Assembly (NCBI GenBank): GCA_028275345.1
Contig: JAPWUV010000007.1
Location: 165,019-229,018, forward strand
Direction of reading: 5' to 3'
DNA: 64,000 bases
Origin: a bacterium
GTDB taxonomy: Bacteria; Zhuqueibacterota; Zhuqueibacteria; Oleimicrobiales; Geothermoviventaceae
Under the pieces are notes generated by a model that saw nothing but the letters and a program-made list of their open reading frames with translations, made no database searches and had not been told where the DNA came from. A program made the translations under genes and the position numbers. Below are positions 42,650 to 51,392 of this stretch, in pieces (position 1 is the stretch's first letter; the number at the start of each line of letters is the position of its first letter).

Positions 42650-45067
42650 ATGCACTTCACTGCGATGCCTGGGGCGAGCTTCTCTCGGGTCGAGCTTTGT
42701 AGAGCCGCGATCGGAACCGCAGAAAATGGGGATGCCCGCATTTGTGTTGGCGCCCCGCGGCGATCGCGCGAGCATCCCCGCTGCCGCGGTCCCCGGAGCA
42801 GGGCTACCCTGTGTTTCGTCGCCTTGCTCCTGTTCGGGCCAGGCGTAGCTGGCTCGGAGGTGCGTCTCCTCTCGTGGGATTCCCGTTCCTTCCGCGTCGA
42901 AACGGGCAGCTTCGTGGCGTGGTACGACAGCAGCTCAACGTTCGGCGCGATGCTCATCGGCAGGGCGGAAGGCGGCACGGTGGCGCTGGCCAACCTCCTG
43001 CTTGGCGGTAGCAATCTCGAACCCCTGCAGCCGGATGCGTGCCCGCGAATCCAGGTCACGGACAGCGAAGCCGCCGTCCGAATTACCGTCAGCTCCACCC
43101 GGCCTTGGGGGGGGCTCCGCTCGGTGATCGAGTTCGTCAAGGGGGCGCCGGGGATGGTCCACTGGCGCGTGGAGGCGAAAGCGGCGGGCGATTTCAGCCC
43201 GTGGCGTCAGCGGCGGTCCATCTTCCTATGCGATGTCGCGAGCGGGAGCTCTGTCTCCGGCTCGGTTGAGGTCTACGCGCGTCAGGCTCCTTGGGCTGCT
43301 GGCATCGCCTATTTCGGAGAGAAAAGACACCTCGGGGGCAGCGTACTGTTCTTCGAGAACTTCACCTCGCTGAACCGGTACTTCGAGCTGGTTCACGGAG
43401 CGCCGGGAGATGCCATCTACCTCAGCTCAAACCAGCTGGGCTTTGTGCGACCCGTGAATGCGCAGGTCCTCCTGCCGCGGGGCGAATGGATTCCGCTCGA
43501 GGATGGGTACCTGGTGCTGGAAGCGGGCTTGCCGCATGACCCGGCGGAGCTCGGCCTACGCTTTCTGCGCGGTCTCAGTTGGATTCTCCAGACGGTGGAG
43601 CGCCCCTGGGCATCCTTTCAGGTCGATTGGCTACCCATTGCCATGCAAACCGTTAAGGACCTGGGTGATCCGGCGTGCTGGGTGGATCTCGCGGGGTGGA
43701 GGTACCTGCGGGCGTACGTGGATGTGCCTCGCTTCACAAGCGCCGAAGCCATCGCCCAGCTGGATGTGCTGTGTCCGTTGACCGCCCTCGAGGGAGCTCT
43801 CGGCAATCGGAGCCTCTCCGATTTCGACGATCTGTACCTCATCCCGACTCTGGTGACGTTCCTCCAGCCAAGCTACCGTGTCTTCGTCAATGACTACCCA
43901 CCGTATGGGGTCACCGGATCGAACGGCTGGTACCAGCTTCAGCTGCTGATCGACCTGGCCGAGTTGGCACGGAACGGAGGGCCGGCAGCGGACATTGCGA
44001 AGATGCTGCTCTCCCAGTCGCTGCCCACAGTGATCGGGCTTGCGAGGGCCAACGGGTACCGATTCTACGAAAGCTTCCGATATTCCGACTATCAGGCCTC
44101 CGGCAACCTCGAACCAGATGCTACGGGAGGCTACGCCTACCTGATGATCGATGCCCACGACATCTTCGGCGACAGCCTCTACGAGGCCGAGGCCCGGAAT
44201 GCGTTGCTCGCTCTCCCTCTCGAACGGGGGTTCGATTTCGCTTACGAGGCCCATTTCTGCGCGATCACCGCGGCAGCCTGCGCGCGAATGGCGAACCGGA
44301 CCGGGGACCCGAGCTACGTGGAGCTCGCATATCTCCCTCTCGCCGCCCTATTCCGGTTAGTGTGGTGGTGGGAATGCGACTATGGCTATGCCCGCCATTA
44401 CCAGACCTTCGGCGGCCTCAGCCCCATGATCGGAGCCGGGGTGATCACGCCGAAGGAGCAATACGAAGCCTGGTGGTACTTGAGGGAATTCTTGCGCTTC
44501 CTGCCAAAGGGCGTTTCCCTGCCGGATGAAGTTGCCTGGCTGGTGTCGCTCTTCATCGAGGAGACGCCTCGTGTGGCCTACTATTGCCTGCCGCCGCACT
44601 TGCCCCGGGAGGCAGTGTGGGATCAGCCTTCCATCTACAACTCGGTGAATCACCCGGAGCTGATGATCCCGCTCGAGGACCTGAGGCAGGGCTGGGAGCA
44701 GTCGGGGCAAATCGGGCAGGAGATCTACGGTGCCGGCATGTCGCTGGCCTTTGCTGCGGCCACAGTCGCTTCGGGGGTGGAGGGCGACGAGCGGATTCCA
44801 CCGCAAGGCGTGAAGCTGGATATCTGGCCCAATCCCACCAACTCGGGCTTCCGGTTGCGTGTGACGGGACCTCCGGGCTTCCGCGCGGAGGTGCGCATAC
44901 TGGACGTGCGGGGGCGTTCCGTGTGTCCGCCCTTCAGCGTGGAGACAAATCGAACGTCGGGACTTTCCGAAGTCGCGGATCTCGCGCTCGTGCCAAGCGG
45001 GCTCTATCTGATCCAAGCGGAGGTGGCGGGGAAGCGCGTTCAGGGCAAGGTCGTGTTGCTCCGCTGA
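42650..45067 (+). CDS. Secreted putative carbohydrate-active protein with C-terminal sorting domain
   Basis: Up to 805 residues. A hydrophobic signal (ATLCFVALLLFGPGVAGSE) begins only about 50 residues after the first ATG, so the true start may be internal, but no better codon is visible. The mature N-terminal third is beta-sandwich-like. The middle is helical, with Trp/Tyr/Glu-rich motifs (NGWYQLQLLIDLAELARNGG, YESFRYSDYQASGNLEPDAT, WWWECDYGYARHY) like an (alpha/alpha)6 glycosidase or lyase. The end is a FlgD/Por sorting domain (IWPNPTNSGFRLRV ... GLYLIQAEV). I recognise no CAZy family. It is co-directional with and close to the beta-mannosidase and GH130 genes, so a new depolymerising activity is possible. 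Confidence 0.72.
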   Translation: MHFTAMPGASFSRVELCRAAIGTAENGDARICVGAPRRSREHPRCRGPRSRATLCFVALLLFGPGVAGSEVRLLSWDSRSFRVETGSFVAWYDSSSTFGAMLIGRAEGGTVALANLLLGGSNLEPLQPDACPRIQVTDSEAAVRITVSSTRPWGGLRSVIEFVKGAPGMVHWRVEAKAAGDFSPWRQRRSIFLCDVASGSSVSGSVEVYARQAPWAAGIAYFGEKRHLGGSVLFFENFTSLNRYFELVHGAPGDAIYLSSNQLGFVRPVNAQVLLPRGEWIPLEDGYLVLEAGLPHDPAELGLRFLRGLSWILQTVERPWASFQVDWLPIAMQTVKDLGDPACWVDLAGWRYLRAYVDVPRFTSAEAIAQLDVLCPLTALEGALGNRSLSDFDDLYLIPTLVTFLQPSYRVFVNDYPPYGVTGSNGWYQLQLLIDLAELARNGGPAADIAKMLLSQSLPTVIGLARANGYRFYESFRYSDYQASGNLEPDATGGYAYLMIDAHDIFGDSLYEAEARNALLALPLERGFDFAYEAHFCAITAAACARMANRTGDPSYVELAYLPLAALFRLVWWWECDYGYARHYQTFGGLSPMIGAGVITPKEQYEAWWYLREFLRFLPKGVSLPDEVAWLVSLFIEETPRVAYYCLPPHLPREAVWDQPSIYNSVNHPELMIPLEDLRQGWEQSGQIGQEIYGAGMSLAFAAATVASGVEGDERIPPQGVKLDIWPNPTNSGFRLRVTGPPGFRAEVRILDVRGRSVCPPFSVETNRTSGLSEVADLALVPSGLYLIQAEVAGKRVQGKVVLLR

Positions 45068-45178
45068 CCATCCGGCTCGGACGGAGCTGGCTCGAGGAGC
45101 CGAGATCCGTGGCCAGCTGAGGTGGAAAGCCGCAGAGAATCGTTGACGGATGCGCAGCCACAGGAAGGGGAATCCGAC

Positions 45179-47605
45179 ATGGGTCGACTTGATCTGACGG
45201 GGGCGTGGGAAGTGCGTTGCCCCACCCCAGGTGCTCCGAGGGAATGGGCCCTCTGGCTACCGGCCTCAGTACCTGGCACGATCCACACCGACCTCCTGGC
45301 GGCGGAATTGATCCCTGATCCGTTCCATGCGGACAATGAGCTACTCGTCCAGCGCGTGCACGAGGTGGATTGGCTCTACCGCCGTTTCTTCGAGTGGAAG
45401 CGATCCAGCGGGAGGGTCCAGCTCGTTTGCGAAGGTCTGGATACGGTGGCGGAAATCCGCCTGAATGGCTGGCTTGTCGGGCAGGCGGAAGATCAATTCC
45501 TCCCGTGCCGGCTGGACGTCACCGAGTTCCTGACCGATGGCACCAATTGCCTGGAGATCCACTTCCGATCACCTTTGGTCAGTGCTGCGGAGAAGCGGGA
45601 GCAGGTGGGTCGGCTCGTCCCGGGAGTCCCGGAGTACGACGAGCTGCGCTACTACCTCCGGAAGGCTCAGTATTCGTTTGGATGGGACTGGGGGCCTTGT
45701 CTTCCCACTTGTGGCATCTGGCGTCCGATCTACCTCGTTTGGGGCAATAGCCCTCGGATCAGCGATGCGTGGATCCGCACGCTGGAAATCTCCGGCGACC
45801 GGGTCCGATGCGCGCTCGAGGCCGAGCTCGAGGACGCCGACGGATGTCGGCTCCAGGTGGAGCTAACAAGATCCGGCCAGGTGGTGGTGGCGGAGGAAAT
45901 CCCAGCAGCGTCGGCGCGTTTGCGGCGGGAATGGGAGCTTCGAGGCGTGGAGCTCTGGTGGCCGAACGGGCATGGTTCCCCGTCCCTTTACGAGCTCACG
46001 CTGCGGCTGAGACGCGCGGGGCGAGTAGTCCACGAGGTCGGACGAAGGGTAGGTTTCCGCACCCTTGAGCTGCTCCACGAAGACGCCAGTGGGCCTTGCT
46101 TCCGCCTCCGGGTGAACGGGAGGGAGATCTTCGCCAAGGGGGCCAATTGGATCCCGGCGGATAGCTTTGTGCCGCGGGTCAGCGCGGAGAAGTACCGCTT
46201 CTTGCTCGAGCGGGCGGCGAGAGCCCACATGAACGTGTTGAGGGTCTGGGGAGGGGGGATCTACGAGAACGACATCTTCTACGATCTGTGCGACGAGCTT
46301 GGGTTGTTGGTGTGGCAGGATTTCATGTTCGCCTGCGGTGTGTACCCGGAGACGGAGGAATTCCTCGCGCTTGTGGAGAAGGAGGCGCGTGCCAATGTGC
46401 GCCGGCTGCGGCATCACGTCTGCCTGGCCCTTTGGTGCGGGAACAATGAGTGCGAGTGGATCTGGCGCCAGCGGACTGGGCGACCCGTGGGGGAGATGCC
46501 GGGGTTCCGGATCTTTCATGAGCTCCTGCCTCGCATTTGCTCGGAGCTCGATCCCGGACGCCCCTACTGGCCGACCAGCCCGTGGGGGGAGGCGGAGGAT
46601 CCCAACAGCGAGCGGGTTGGCAATCGACACCAGTGGGAGATCTGGAGCGGCTGGAAGGACTACCGGGAGGTACGCCAGGACCGGAGCCTGTTCGTCACGG
46701 AGTTTGGTTTCCAGGCTCCGGCATGCCAGCCGACCTTGGACGCTGTCCTCCCCGCGGAGGATCGACACCCGCAGAGCCGGCTCTTCGAGTTCCACAACAA
46801 GCAGCCGGAGGGCCCGGAGCGGCTCTTTCGTTTTCTCGCAGGACATCTTCGGGTGGATGTGGACTACGCCAGGTTCATCTACCTCGCGCAGGTGAACCAG
46901 GGCGAGGCCCTACGGGAATGCATCGAGCATTGGCGACGACGCTGGCCGCAAACGGCCGGGGCGCTGATCTGGCAGCTCAACGACTGCTGGCCCGTCACAA
47001 GCTGGTCCCTCATCGACTCCGAGCTGAGACCGAAGGCAGCGTACTACTACGTAAAACGGGCCTTCACGCCCGTCCTGGTTTCAGTTCAGCGAGGGAAGAA
47101 CGAACTCAAACTGTGGGTTTGCAACGATCGTCCTGAGCCTTTTCTCGGGGAACTGGTCTGGCAAGTGAGGGATTTCCTGGGGGCAATCTTACGAGAGGGG
47201 CAATTCGCGGTGGAGATTGAGGGATTTTCCTCGGCCGAAGTCGCCAGCATCGACATCAGTCAATTGCCTCGGGCTCGGTTGGCGGATCTCTACCTTTCCG
47301 CGAAGCTGTTCGACGGCTCGAGTCGGGAGATTCATCGAGCGGCGTGCCTCTTGGTCGAACCCAAGCACGCGAATCTCCCGGAACCTCAGCTGAGGGTAGA
47401 GAAGTTGGAAGTGAACGATGGGTCCGGAGCGCTGGCTATATCATCCCGGGCATTTGCGAAAGCTGTGCGCATCCAGCTACCCGGAGCCGAGTTGGAGGAC
47501 AACTTTTTCGATCTCGAGCCCGGGGAGACGAGGATCGTGAGCTTTCGGGCTGAGCGGGGGCTGACTCCCGACCTCGCCGGCGTCGAGATCGTCTGGCTCA
47601 AGTGA
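45179..47605 (+). CDS. Beta-mannosidase (glycoside hydrolase family 2)
   Basis: 808 residues, cytosolic (no signal peptide). The GH2 architecture is a sugar-binding jelly roll (about 1-190, with VPGTIHTDLLAAELIPDPF and YSFGWDWGPCLPTCGIW), an Ig-like domain (about 190-305) and a TIM barrel. Catalytic acid/base Glu424 lies in WCGNNECEW and nucleophile Glu508 in FVTEFGFQA. GANWIPADSF and NVLRVWGGGIYE are beta-mannosidase-typical. It releases mannose from the non-reducing end of beta-1,4-mannooligosaccharides. The start at 45179 has GGAAGGGG upstream; earlier in-frame starts lack support. It lies 78 nt before the GH130 gene, and the two probably work in sequence. Confidence 0.95.
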   Translation: MGRLDLTGAWEVRCPTPGAPREWALWLPASVPGTIHTDLLAAELIPDPFHADNELLVQRVHEVDWLYRRFFEWKRSSGRVQLVCEGLDTVAEIRLNGWLVGQAEDQFLPCRLDVTEFLTDGTNCLEIHFRSPLVSAAEKREQVGRLVPGVPEYDELRYYLRKAQYSFGWDWGPCLPTCGIWRPIYLVWGNSPRISDAWIRTLEISGDRVRCALEAELEDADGCRLQVELTRSGQVVVAEEIPAASARLRREWELRGVELWWPNGHGSPSLYELTLRLRRAGRVVHEVGRRVGFRTLELLHEDASGPCFRLRVNGREIFAKGANWIPADSFVPRVSAEKYRFLLERAARAHMNVLRVWGGGIYENDIFYDLCDELGLLVWQDFMFACGVYPETEEFLALVEKEARANVRRLRHHVCLALWCGNNECEWIWRQRTGRPVGEMPGFRIFHELLPRICSELDPGRPYWPTSPWGEAEDPNSERVGNRHQWEIWSGWKDYREVRQDRSLFVTEFGFQAPACQPTLDAVLPAEDRHPQSRLFEFHNKQPEGPERLFRFLAGHLRVDVDYARFIYLAQVNQGEALRECIEHWRRRWPQTAGALIWQLNDCWPVTSWSLIDSELRPKAAYYYVKRAFTPVLVSVQRGKNELKLWVCNDRPEPFLGELVWQVRDFLGAILREGQFAVEIEGFSSAEVASIDISQLPRARLADLYLSAKLFDGSSREIHRAACLLVEPKHANLPEPQLRVEKLEVNDGSGALAISSRAFAKAVRIQLPGAELEDNFFDLEPGETRIVSFRAERGLTPDLAGVEIVWLK

Positions 47606-47683
47606 GTGGTGTGGAGAGTTCGAACAGGTCATCCGATAACCATCGAGGGTGGGAAGGACAAACCAAAGGAGAAGGGCTCGCGT

Positions 47684-48637
47684 ATGGACGGGATGGAGCT
47701 ATTCACTCGTTACACGGGGAATCCGATCCTCACGGCGGAAGACTGGCCGTACCGGGTGAATGCCGTCTTCAACCCCGGCGCCATCGAGTGCGGTGGAGAG
47801 ACAGTGCTCCTCGTGCGCGTGGAGGACATGCGCGGGATGTCGCACCTCACCGTGGCCCGCAGCGCCGACGGATTCAGCAACTGGAGGATCGACACCCAGC
47901 CGACTTTGGCCCCGGATCCGGAGAACTACCCGGAGGAGGTCTGGGGGGTTGAGGATCCCCGGATCGTGTACCTGGAGGAGCTTGGCGCTTACGCGGTCAC
48001 GTACACCTCGTTCTCCATGGGCGGACCGCTCGTCTCGCTGGCCCTGACGAAGGACTTCCGTTCCTTCGAGCGCCGCGGAGCGATCATGCCGCCGGAGGAC
48101 AAGGACGCCTGCCTTTTCCCACGGCGCTTCGGCGGCCGCTGGGCTCTGATCCACCGTCCCATGCCTTCGCGCGCCTTCGGAGATGGCGCCCACATCTGGA
48201 TCTCCTTCTCGCACGATCTTCAGCACTGGGGCGAGCACAAGATTCTCCTTCCGGCGCGCAGAGGCGGCTGGTGGGATGCCAATAAGGTGGGGCTTGGGCC
48301 TCAGCCCATCGAAACGGAGCACGGATGGCTACTCCTCTACCACGGCGTGCGCTCCACTGCCTCCGGAAGCCTCTACCGAGTCGGCGTCGCCCTACTCGAC
48401 CTGGAGGATCCGACCAAAGTTCTTCGTCGCTCGGACCAGTGGATTTTCGGCCCGCGGGAGACGTACGAGCGTCTGGGCGATGTGCCCGGCGTGACTTTCC
48501 CGACGGGCGTCATCGTCGATCGGGACAAAGATGAAGTGCGGATGTACTACGGAGCAGCCGATACGAGCGTGGCGGTGGCCATGGCGAAGTTCAGCGAACT
48601 GGTGGATTACGTGCTGCATTGCCCGGAACCCGACTGA
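47684..48637 (+). CDS. GH130 beta-mannoside phosphorylase
   Basis: 317 residues, cytosolic five-bladed beta-propeller. GH130 blocks: YTGNPILTAEDWPYRVNAVFNPG, LLVRVEDMRGMSHLTVARS, GVEDPRIVYLE, DKDACLFPRRFGGRWALIHRP, LLYHGVRS and FPTGVI. Family members phosphorolyse beta-mannosides (mannosyl-glucose, mannobiose, mannosyl-GlcNAc) to mannose-1-phosphate, saving ATP. The subfamily cannot be told from sequence alone here, but the mannan context favours beta-1,4-mannooligosaccharides. ATG 47684 has AAAGGAGAAGGG. It is the last gene of the locus, followed by a terminator. Confidence 0.95.
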   Translation: MDGMELFTRYTGNPILTAEDWPYRVNAVFNPGAIECGGETVLLVRVEDMRGMSHLTVARSADGFSNWRIDTQPTLAPDPENYPEEVWGVEDPRIVYLEELGAYAVTYTSFSMGGPLVSLALTKDFRSFERRGAIMPPEDKDACLFPRRFGGRWALIHRPMPSRAFGDGAHIWISFSHDLQHWGEHKILLPARRGGWWDANKVGLGPQPIETEHGWLLLYHGVRSTASGSLYRVGVALLDLEDPTKVLRRSDQWIFGPRETYERLGDVPGVTFPTGVIVDRDKDEVRMYYGAADTSVAVAMAKFSELVDYVLHCPEPD

Positions 48638-48664
48638 CCCGCGCCGGAAGAGGGCCACCCCCGC

Positions 48665-48707
48665 GGCCGTGTCCGGATTCCGCCGGGCACGGCCTTCTCT
48701 TTTCTCT
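48665..48707 (+). terminator. Terminator closing the mannan locus
   Basis: Stem GGCCGTGTCCGG (48665-48676) / CCGGGCACGGCC (48683-48694), 12 bp with one G-U pair, 6-nt loop. It is followed by the T-rich tail TTCTCTTTTCTCT, starting 28 nt after the GH130 stop codon. Confidence 0.8.
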
Positions 48708-48758
48708 GCCCGCGTGGATTCCTCGCGGCTGGCGGAGCCCGCAGGAAAAGCCCTCAGC

Positions 48759-49658
48759 TCAAGGCTGAAGATCGGGGCTGTAGGTCGTGACGAAAAGCAG
48801 GAAGTCGCTTGCTTGCAGGATGGATCCGGCTGAGTACAGGATCGTGTGGGAGTCCACCCTCTGAACGATCGGGAGCAGGGAGAGGATCTCCGCTGTCCGG
48901 TAGTGTTTGAAGCTGAGGCGAAGCCGGATCGGCGTCGGGAAGCGGAAGGGCCGGAAGTCCGAAAGCCTCCGGAGCGCCGCCGTGGTCTTCTCGGCAATCA
49001 GCTTCCGGGAGGCTTCGGGCGTGAGGCTCAGGGCCGCATGGAACCCGAGACTCTTCTTTGTCTCCGCGAACTCGATATCGCCGAGGAATTGCCGGGCTTC
49101 AGCGATGGCGGCATCGTCGCCGGACATCATGACGACCGGCACGCCGAAATGCCCCGCGATCGCTGCGCTGATCGCCGCTTCCGGAACCGGTCTGTCGTTG
49201 ATCCAAAGGCCTGTGATGCGAGCGCTCGAAAAGGTATGGGCTCGCGTGCCGCGAAGGCTTGAGGTCGAGGCATGGTAGCCGATGAGGATCACGGCGGCGA
49301 AGGAGCTATCCAGACCGGCCATCATCGACAGCCGCCGGGGACCGCCGCGGACAATCTTCACCTCGGGAGGGAACAACTCGATGAGCAGGTTCTCGCCGTT
49401 GCCGTGGGAATCACTCACGATGATCTCGCTCGCTCCGGCTTCCTTCGCGGCTGTGACCGCCGCCAAGACCTCGCGCGTCATGAGATCCCGGAAGCGCTCG
49501 TACTCGAAGCCCGACGGGCCGAGCTGATCATCTGTGACGACGCCGGCCACTCCCTCCATGTCCGCCGAGATGTACACCCTGAATCCGCCTCCGAGAAGGG
49601 CCTGCGGCGCCAGGACGAAGAGCGCGGCTCCAAGAAGACTGGCGAATCGAGCTCTCAT
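48759..49658 (-). CDS. Secreted M55 family D-aminopeptidase (DppA-like)
   Basis: 299 residues. A signal peptide (MRARFASLLGAALFVLAPQALL) precedes an M55 domain: VYISADMEGVAGVV with the metal-binding Asp and Glu, SEIIVSDSHGNGENLLIE, AVILIGYHAS, and PVVMMSGDDAAIAEA. DppA is a zinc aminopeptidase for D-Ala-containing peptides; a secreted form may recycle or trim peptidoglycan peptides. The ATG at 49658 follows GGAGGTGGGAGG. It stands 136 nt downstream of the coaX operon. Confidence 0.92.
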   Translation of the reverse strand: MRARFASLLGAALFVLAPQALLGGGFRVYISADMEGVAGVVTDDQLGPSGFEYERFRDLMTREVLAAVTAAKEAGASEIIVSDSHGNGENLLIELFPPEVKIVRGGPRRLSMMAGLDSSFAAVILIGYHASTSSLRGTRAHTFSSARITGLWINDRPVPEAAISAAIAGHFGVPVVMMSGDDAAIAEARQFLGDIEFAETKKSLGFHAALSLTPEASRKLIAEKTTAALRRLSDFRPFRFPTPIRLRLSFKHYRTAEILSLLPIVQRVDSHTILYSAGSILQASDFLLFVTTYSPDLQP

Positions 49659-49794
49659 CCTCCCACCTCCCGCTTGAGCGAGCAAGGGTCCCTGTGCCTC
49701 GTTTCAGATCACTTGGGGGCAAGACGATGATCTCCCTCAGGGCGAGAGCTGCCCCGAAGGAGGAGTGTCCGTTTCTTGCCAGGGTTGCGAAGGC

Positions 49795-50562
49795 TCAGCC
49801 GAGAATCCTCTGATAGATGAGCTGGATTCCCATCAAGGTGAGGTCCATCTCGAGGTGATCAACCTCTTTCAGTTCGGGCACCAGGATGCGGGCCAAGCCG
49901 CCTGTGGCTACGGTCTTCGTGTCGGCTCCCAGCTCTTCGCGCAGGCGTCGGATCAGACCGTCCACCATCTCGACGGCGCCCCACATCAAACCGCTGCGGA
50001 TGGCGTTCTCCGTGTTCTGTCCGATCAGGGCGGGAGGGAAGGCAAGCTCTACTTTGGGCAGTTTGGCGGCGTAGCGGTGCAGCAGGTACGCGCTGGTTTC
50101 CAGGCCGGTACAGATGATTCCGCCCAGGTACTCCCCCTGGCGGGTGACCACGTCGAAGGTGGTCGCCGTACCGAAATCCACCACGACCAACGGCCCACCG
50201 AACAGGTGAAACCCGGCCACGGCGTTGCAGAGTCGGTCCGCTCCCACGGCCTTGGGGTCCTCGTACCGAACGGGCATGCCCAGATCCAGCTCCGCCGAAA
50301 TGAGGAGGGGACGGAGCTTGAGATAGCGCTCCGCCATGCGCTCGATAACGGGAGTCAGGCTCGGCACCACGGACGAAACGGCCACACCGCGAACCCGGCG
50401 GAGGTCCACCCCTTCTCCAGCACTCAGGGTCTTGAGGAGAGCCCAGAATTCGTCTTCCGTCCGCGAGACGCCGCTGGCCAGACGCCACCGACTCACCAGC
50501 CTTTGCCCCTCGAAGGCTCCTACGACGACGTGCGTATTCCCGACATCGATCGCGAGCAACAT
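49795..50562 (-). CDS. coaX: Type III pantothenate kinase
   Basis: 255 residues. It phosphorylates pantothenate, the first step of coenzyme A synthesis, and is insensitive to CoA feedback. The ASKHA fold shows LLAIDVGNTHVVVG (phosphate 1), GADRLCNAVAG, VVVDFGTATTFDVV (phosphate 2) and TVATGGLA. Full family length. Its start lies 43 nt inside the end of birA. The birA-coaX pair is a recurrent arrangement in bacteria. Confidence 0.97.
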   Translation of the reverse strand: MLLAIDVGNTHVVVGAFEGQRLVSRWRLASGVSRTEDEFWALLKTLSAGEGVDLRRVRGVAVSSVVPSLTPVIERMAERYLKLRPLLISAELDLGMPVRYEDPKAVGADRLCNAVAGFHLFGGPLVVVDFGTATTFDVVTRQGEYLGGIICTGLETSAYLLHRYAAKLPKVELAFPPALIGQNTENAIRSGLMWGAVEMVDGLIRRLREELGADTKTVATGGLARILVPELKEVDHLEMDLTLMGIQLIYQRILG

Positions 50563-51392
50563 GGCGATTCCTCCAGGGGTAGAAGGTCATCCGGTCGCAG
50601 CAAGTCCGTCCGTCCGGTTGAATCGCTCAACACGATGGAACCATCGGGACCGAGGTCCAAGAAAGTCCCAATGCGGGTGCCGAACTGTCCCATGACCTGG
50701 ACGCGTTTGCCCAGGTGGGTGCACAGACGCCGCCACTCTTCCAGTACGGGAGCTTCGTCGCGGACGAGCTGAAAGTACACCTGCTCCATCGCCGATAGGG
50801 TTTCCACCAGAAGCTCGATCCGATCCACCGGATGCTCGAGCTCCAGGCGGATGCTCGTGGCGTGATCCCGCAGCTCCGGCGGGAAATGTTCCCGCCGGTG
50901 ATTGACATTGATCCCGACCCCCACCACGGCCTGGGTGAAGGATGGGCCCGACACGCTGCCTTCCACCAGCACCCCGGCCACCTTGCGTTTGCGAATCCAG
51001 ACATCGTTGGGCCATTTCACTCCCGCCGGGAGACCGTACAGCTTGCGGACGGTCGCGGCCACGGGGAGGCTCATGGCGAGCGACAAGAGCCAGGAGTGGC
51101 GGGCGTGCCCATACGGGCGGAGCAGGACGGAGAACCACAGGCCCAAACCGCGGGGCGAGTGCCACGTACGCCCGCGTCGGCCCCGACCCCGGGTCTGTTC
51201 CTCCGCGATCACCGTGGTCCCTTCCGGATAGCCATCGAGGGCAAGCCGCCAACAGACCTGGTTCGTGGACCCGAGGGAATCGAAGGCGTAGAGCGGCTGC
51301 CCGAAGCGTCGCGTCCGGAGCCGGCTGAGGATGAGATCCGGATCCAGGTAGGCCTCGCCTGGGCTATTCGAGAGGCGGTCAAACATCTCCAT
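50520..51392 (-). CDS. birA: Biotin--[acetyl-CoA-carboxylase] ligase
   Basis: 290 residues. It activates biotin to biotinyl-AMP and transfers it to the carboxyl-carrier lysine. STNQVCWRLALDGYPEGTTV, EEQTRGRGRRGRTWHSP, VKWPNDVWIRKRKVAGVLVE and VVGVGINVNHRREHFP match the catalytic core. No N-terminal helix-turn-helix precedes it, so it is the monofunctional type and not a repressor. ATG 51392 (GAAAGGT upstream) overlaps the recombinase end by 14 nt; ATG 51386 is an alternative. Confidence 0.95.
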   Translation of the reverse strand: MEMFDRLSNSPGEAYLDPDLILSRLRTRRFGQPLYAFDSLGSTNQVCWRLALDGYPEGTTVIAEEQTRGRGRRGRTWHSPRGLGLWFSVLLRPYGHARHSWLLSLAMSLPVAATVRKLYGLPAGVKWPNDVWIRKRKVAGVLVEGSVSGPSFTQAVVGVGINVNHRREHFPPELRDHATSIRLELEHPVDRIELLVETLSAMEQVYFQLVRDEAPVLEEWRRLCTHLGKRVQVMGQFGTRIGTFLDLGPDGSIVLSDSTGRTDLLRPDDLLPLEESPCCSRSMSGIRTSS

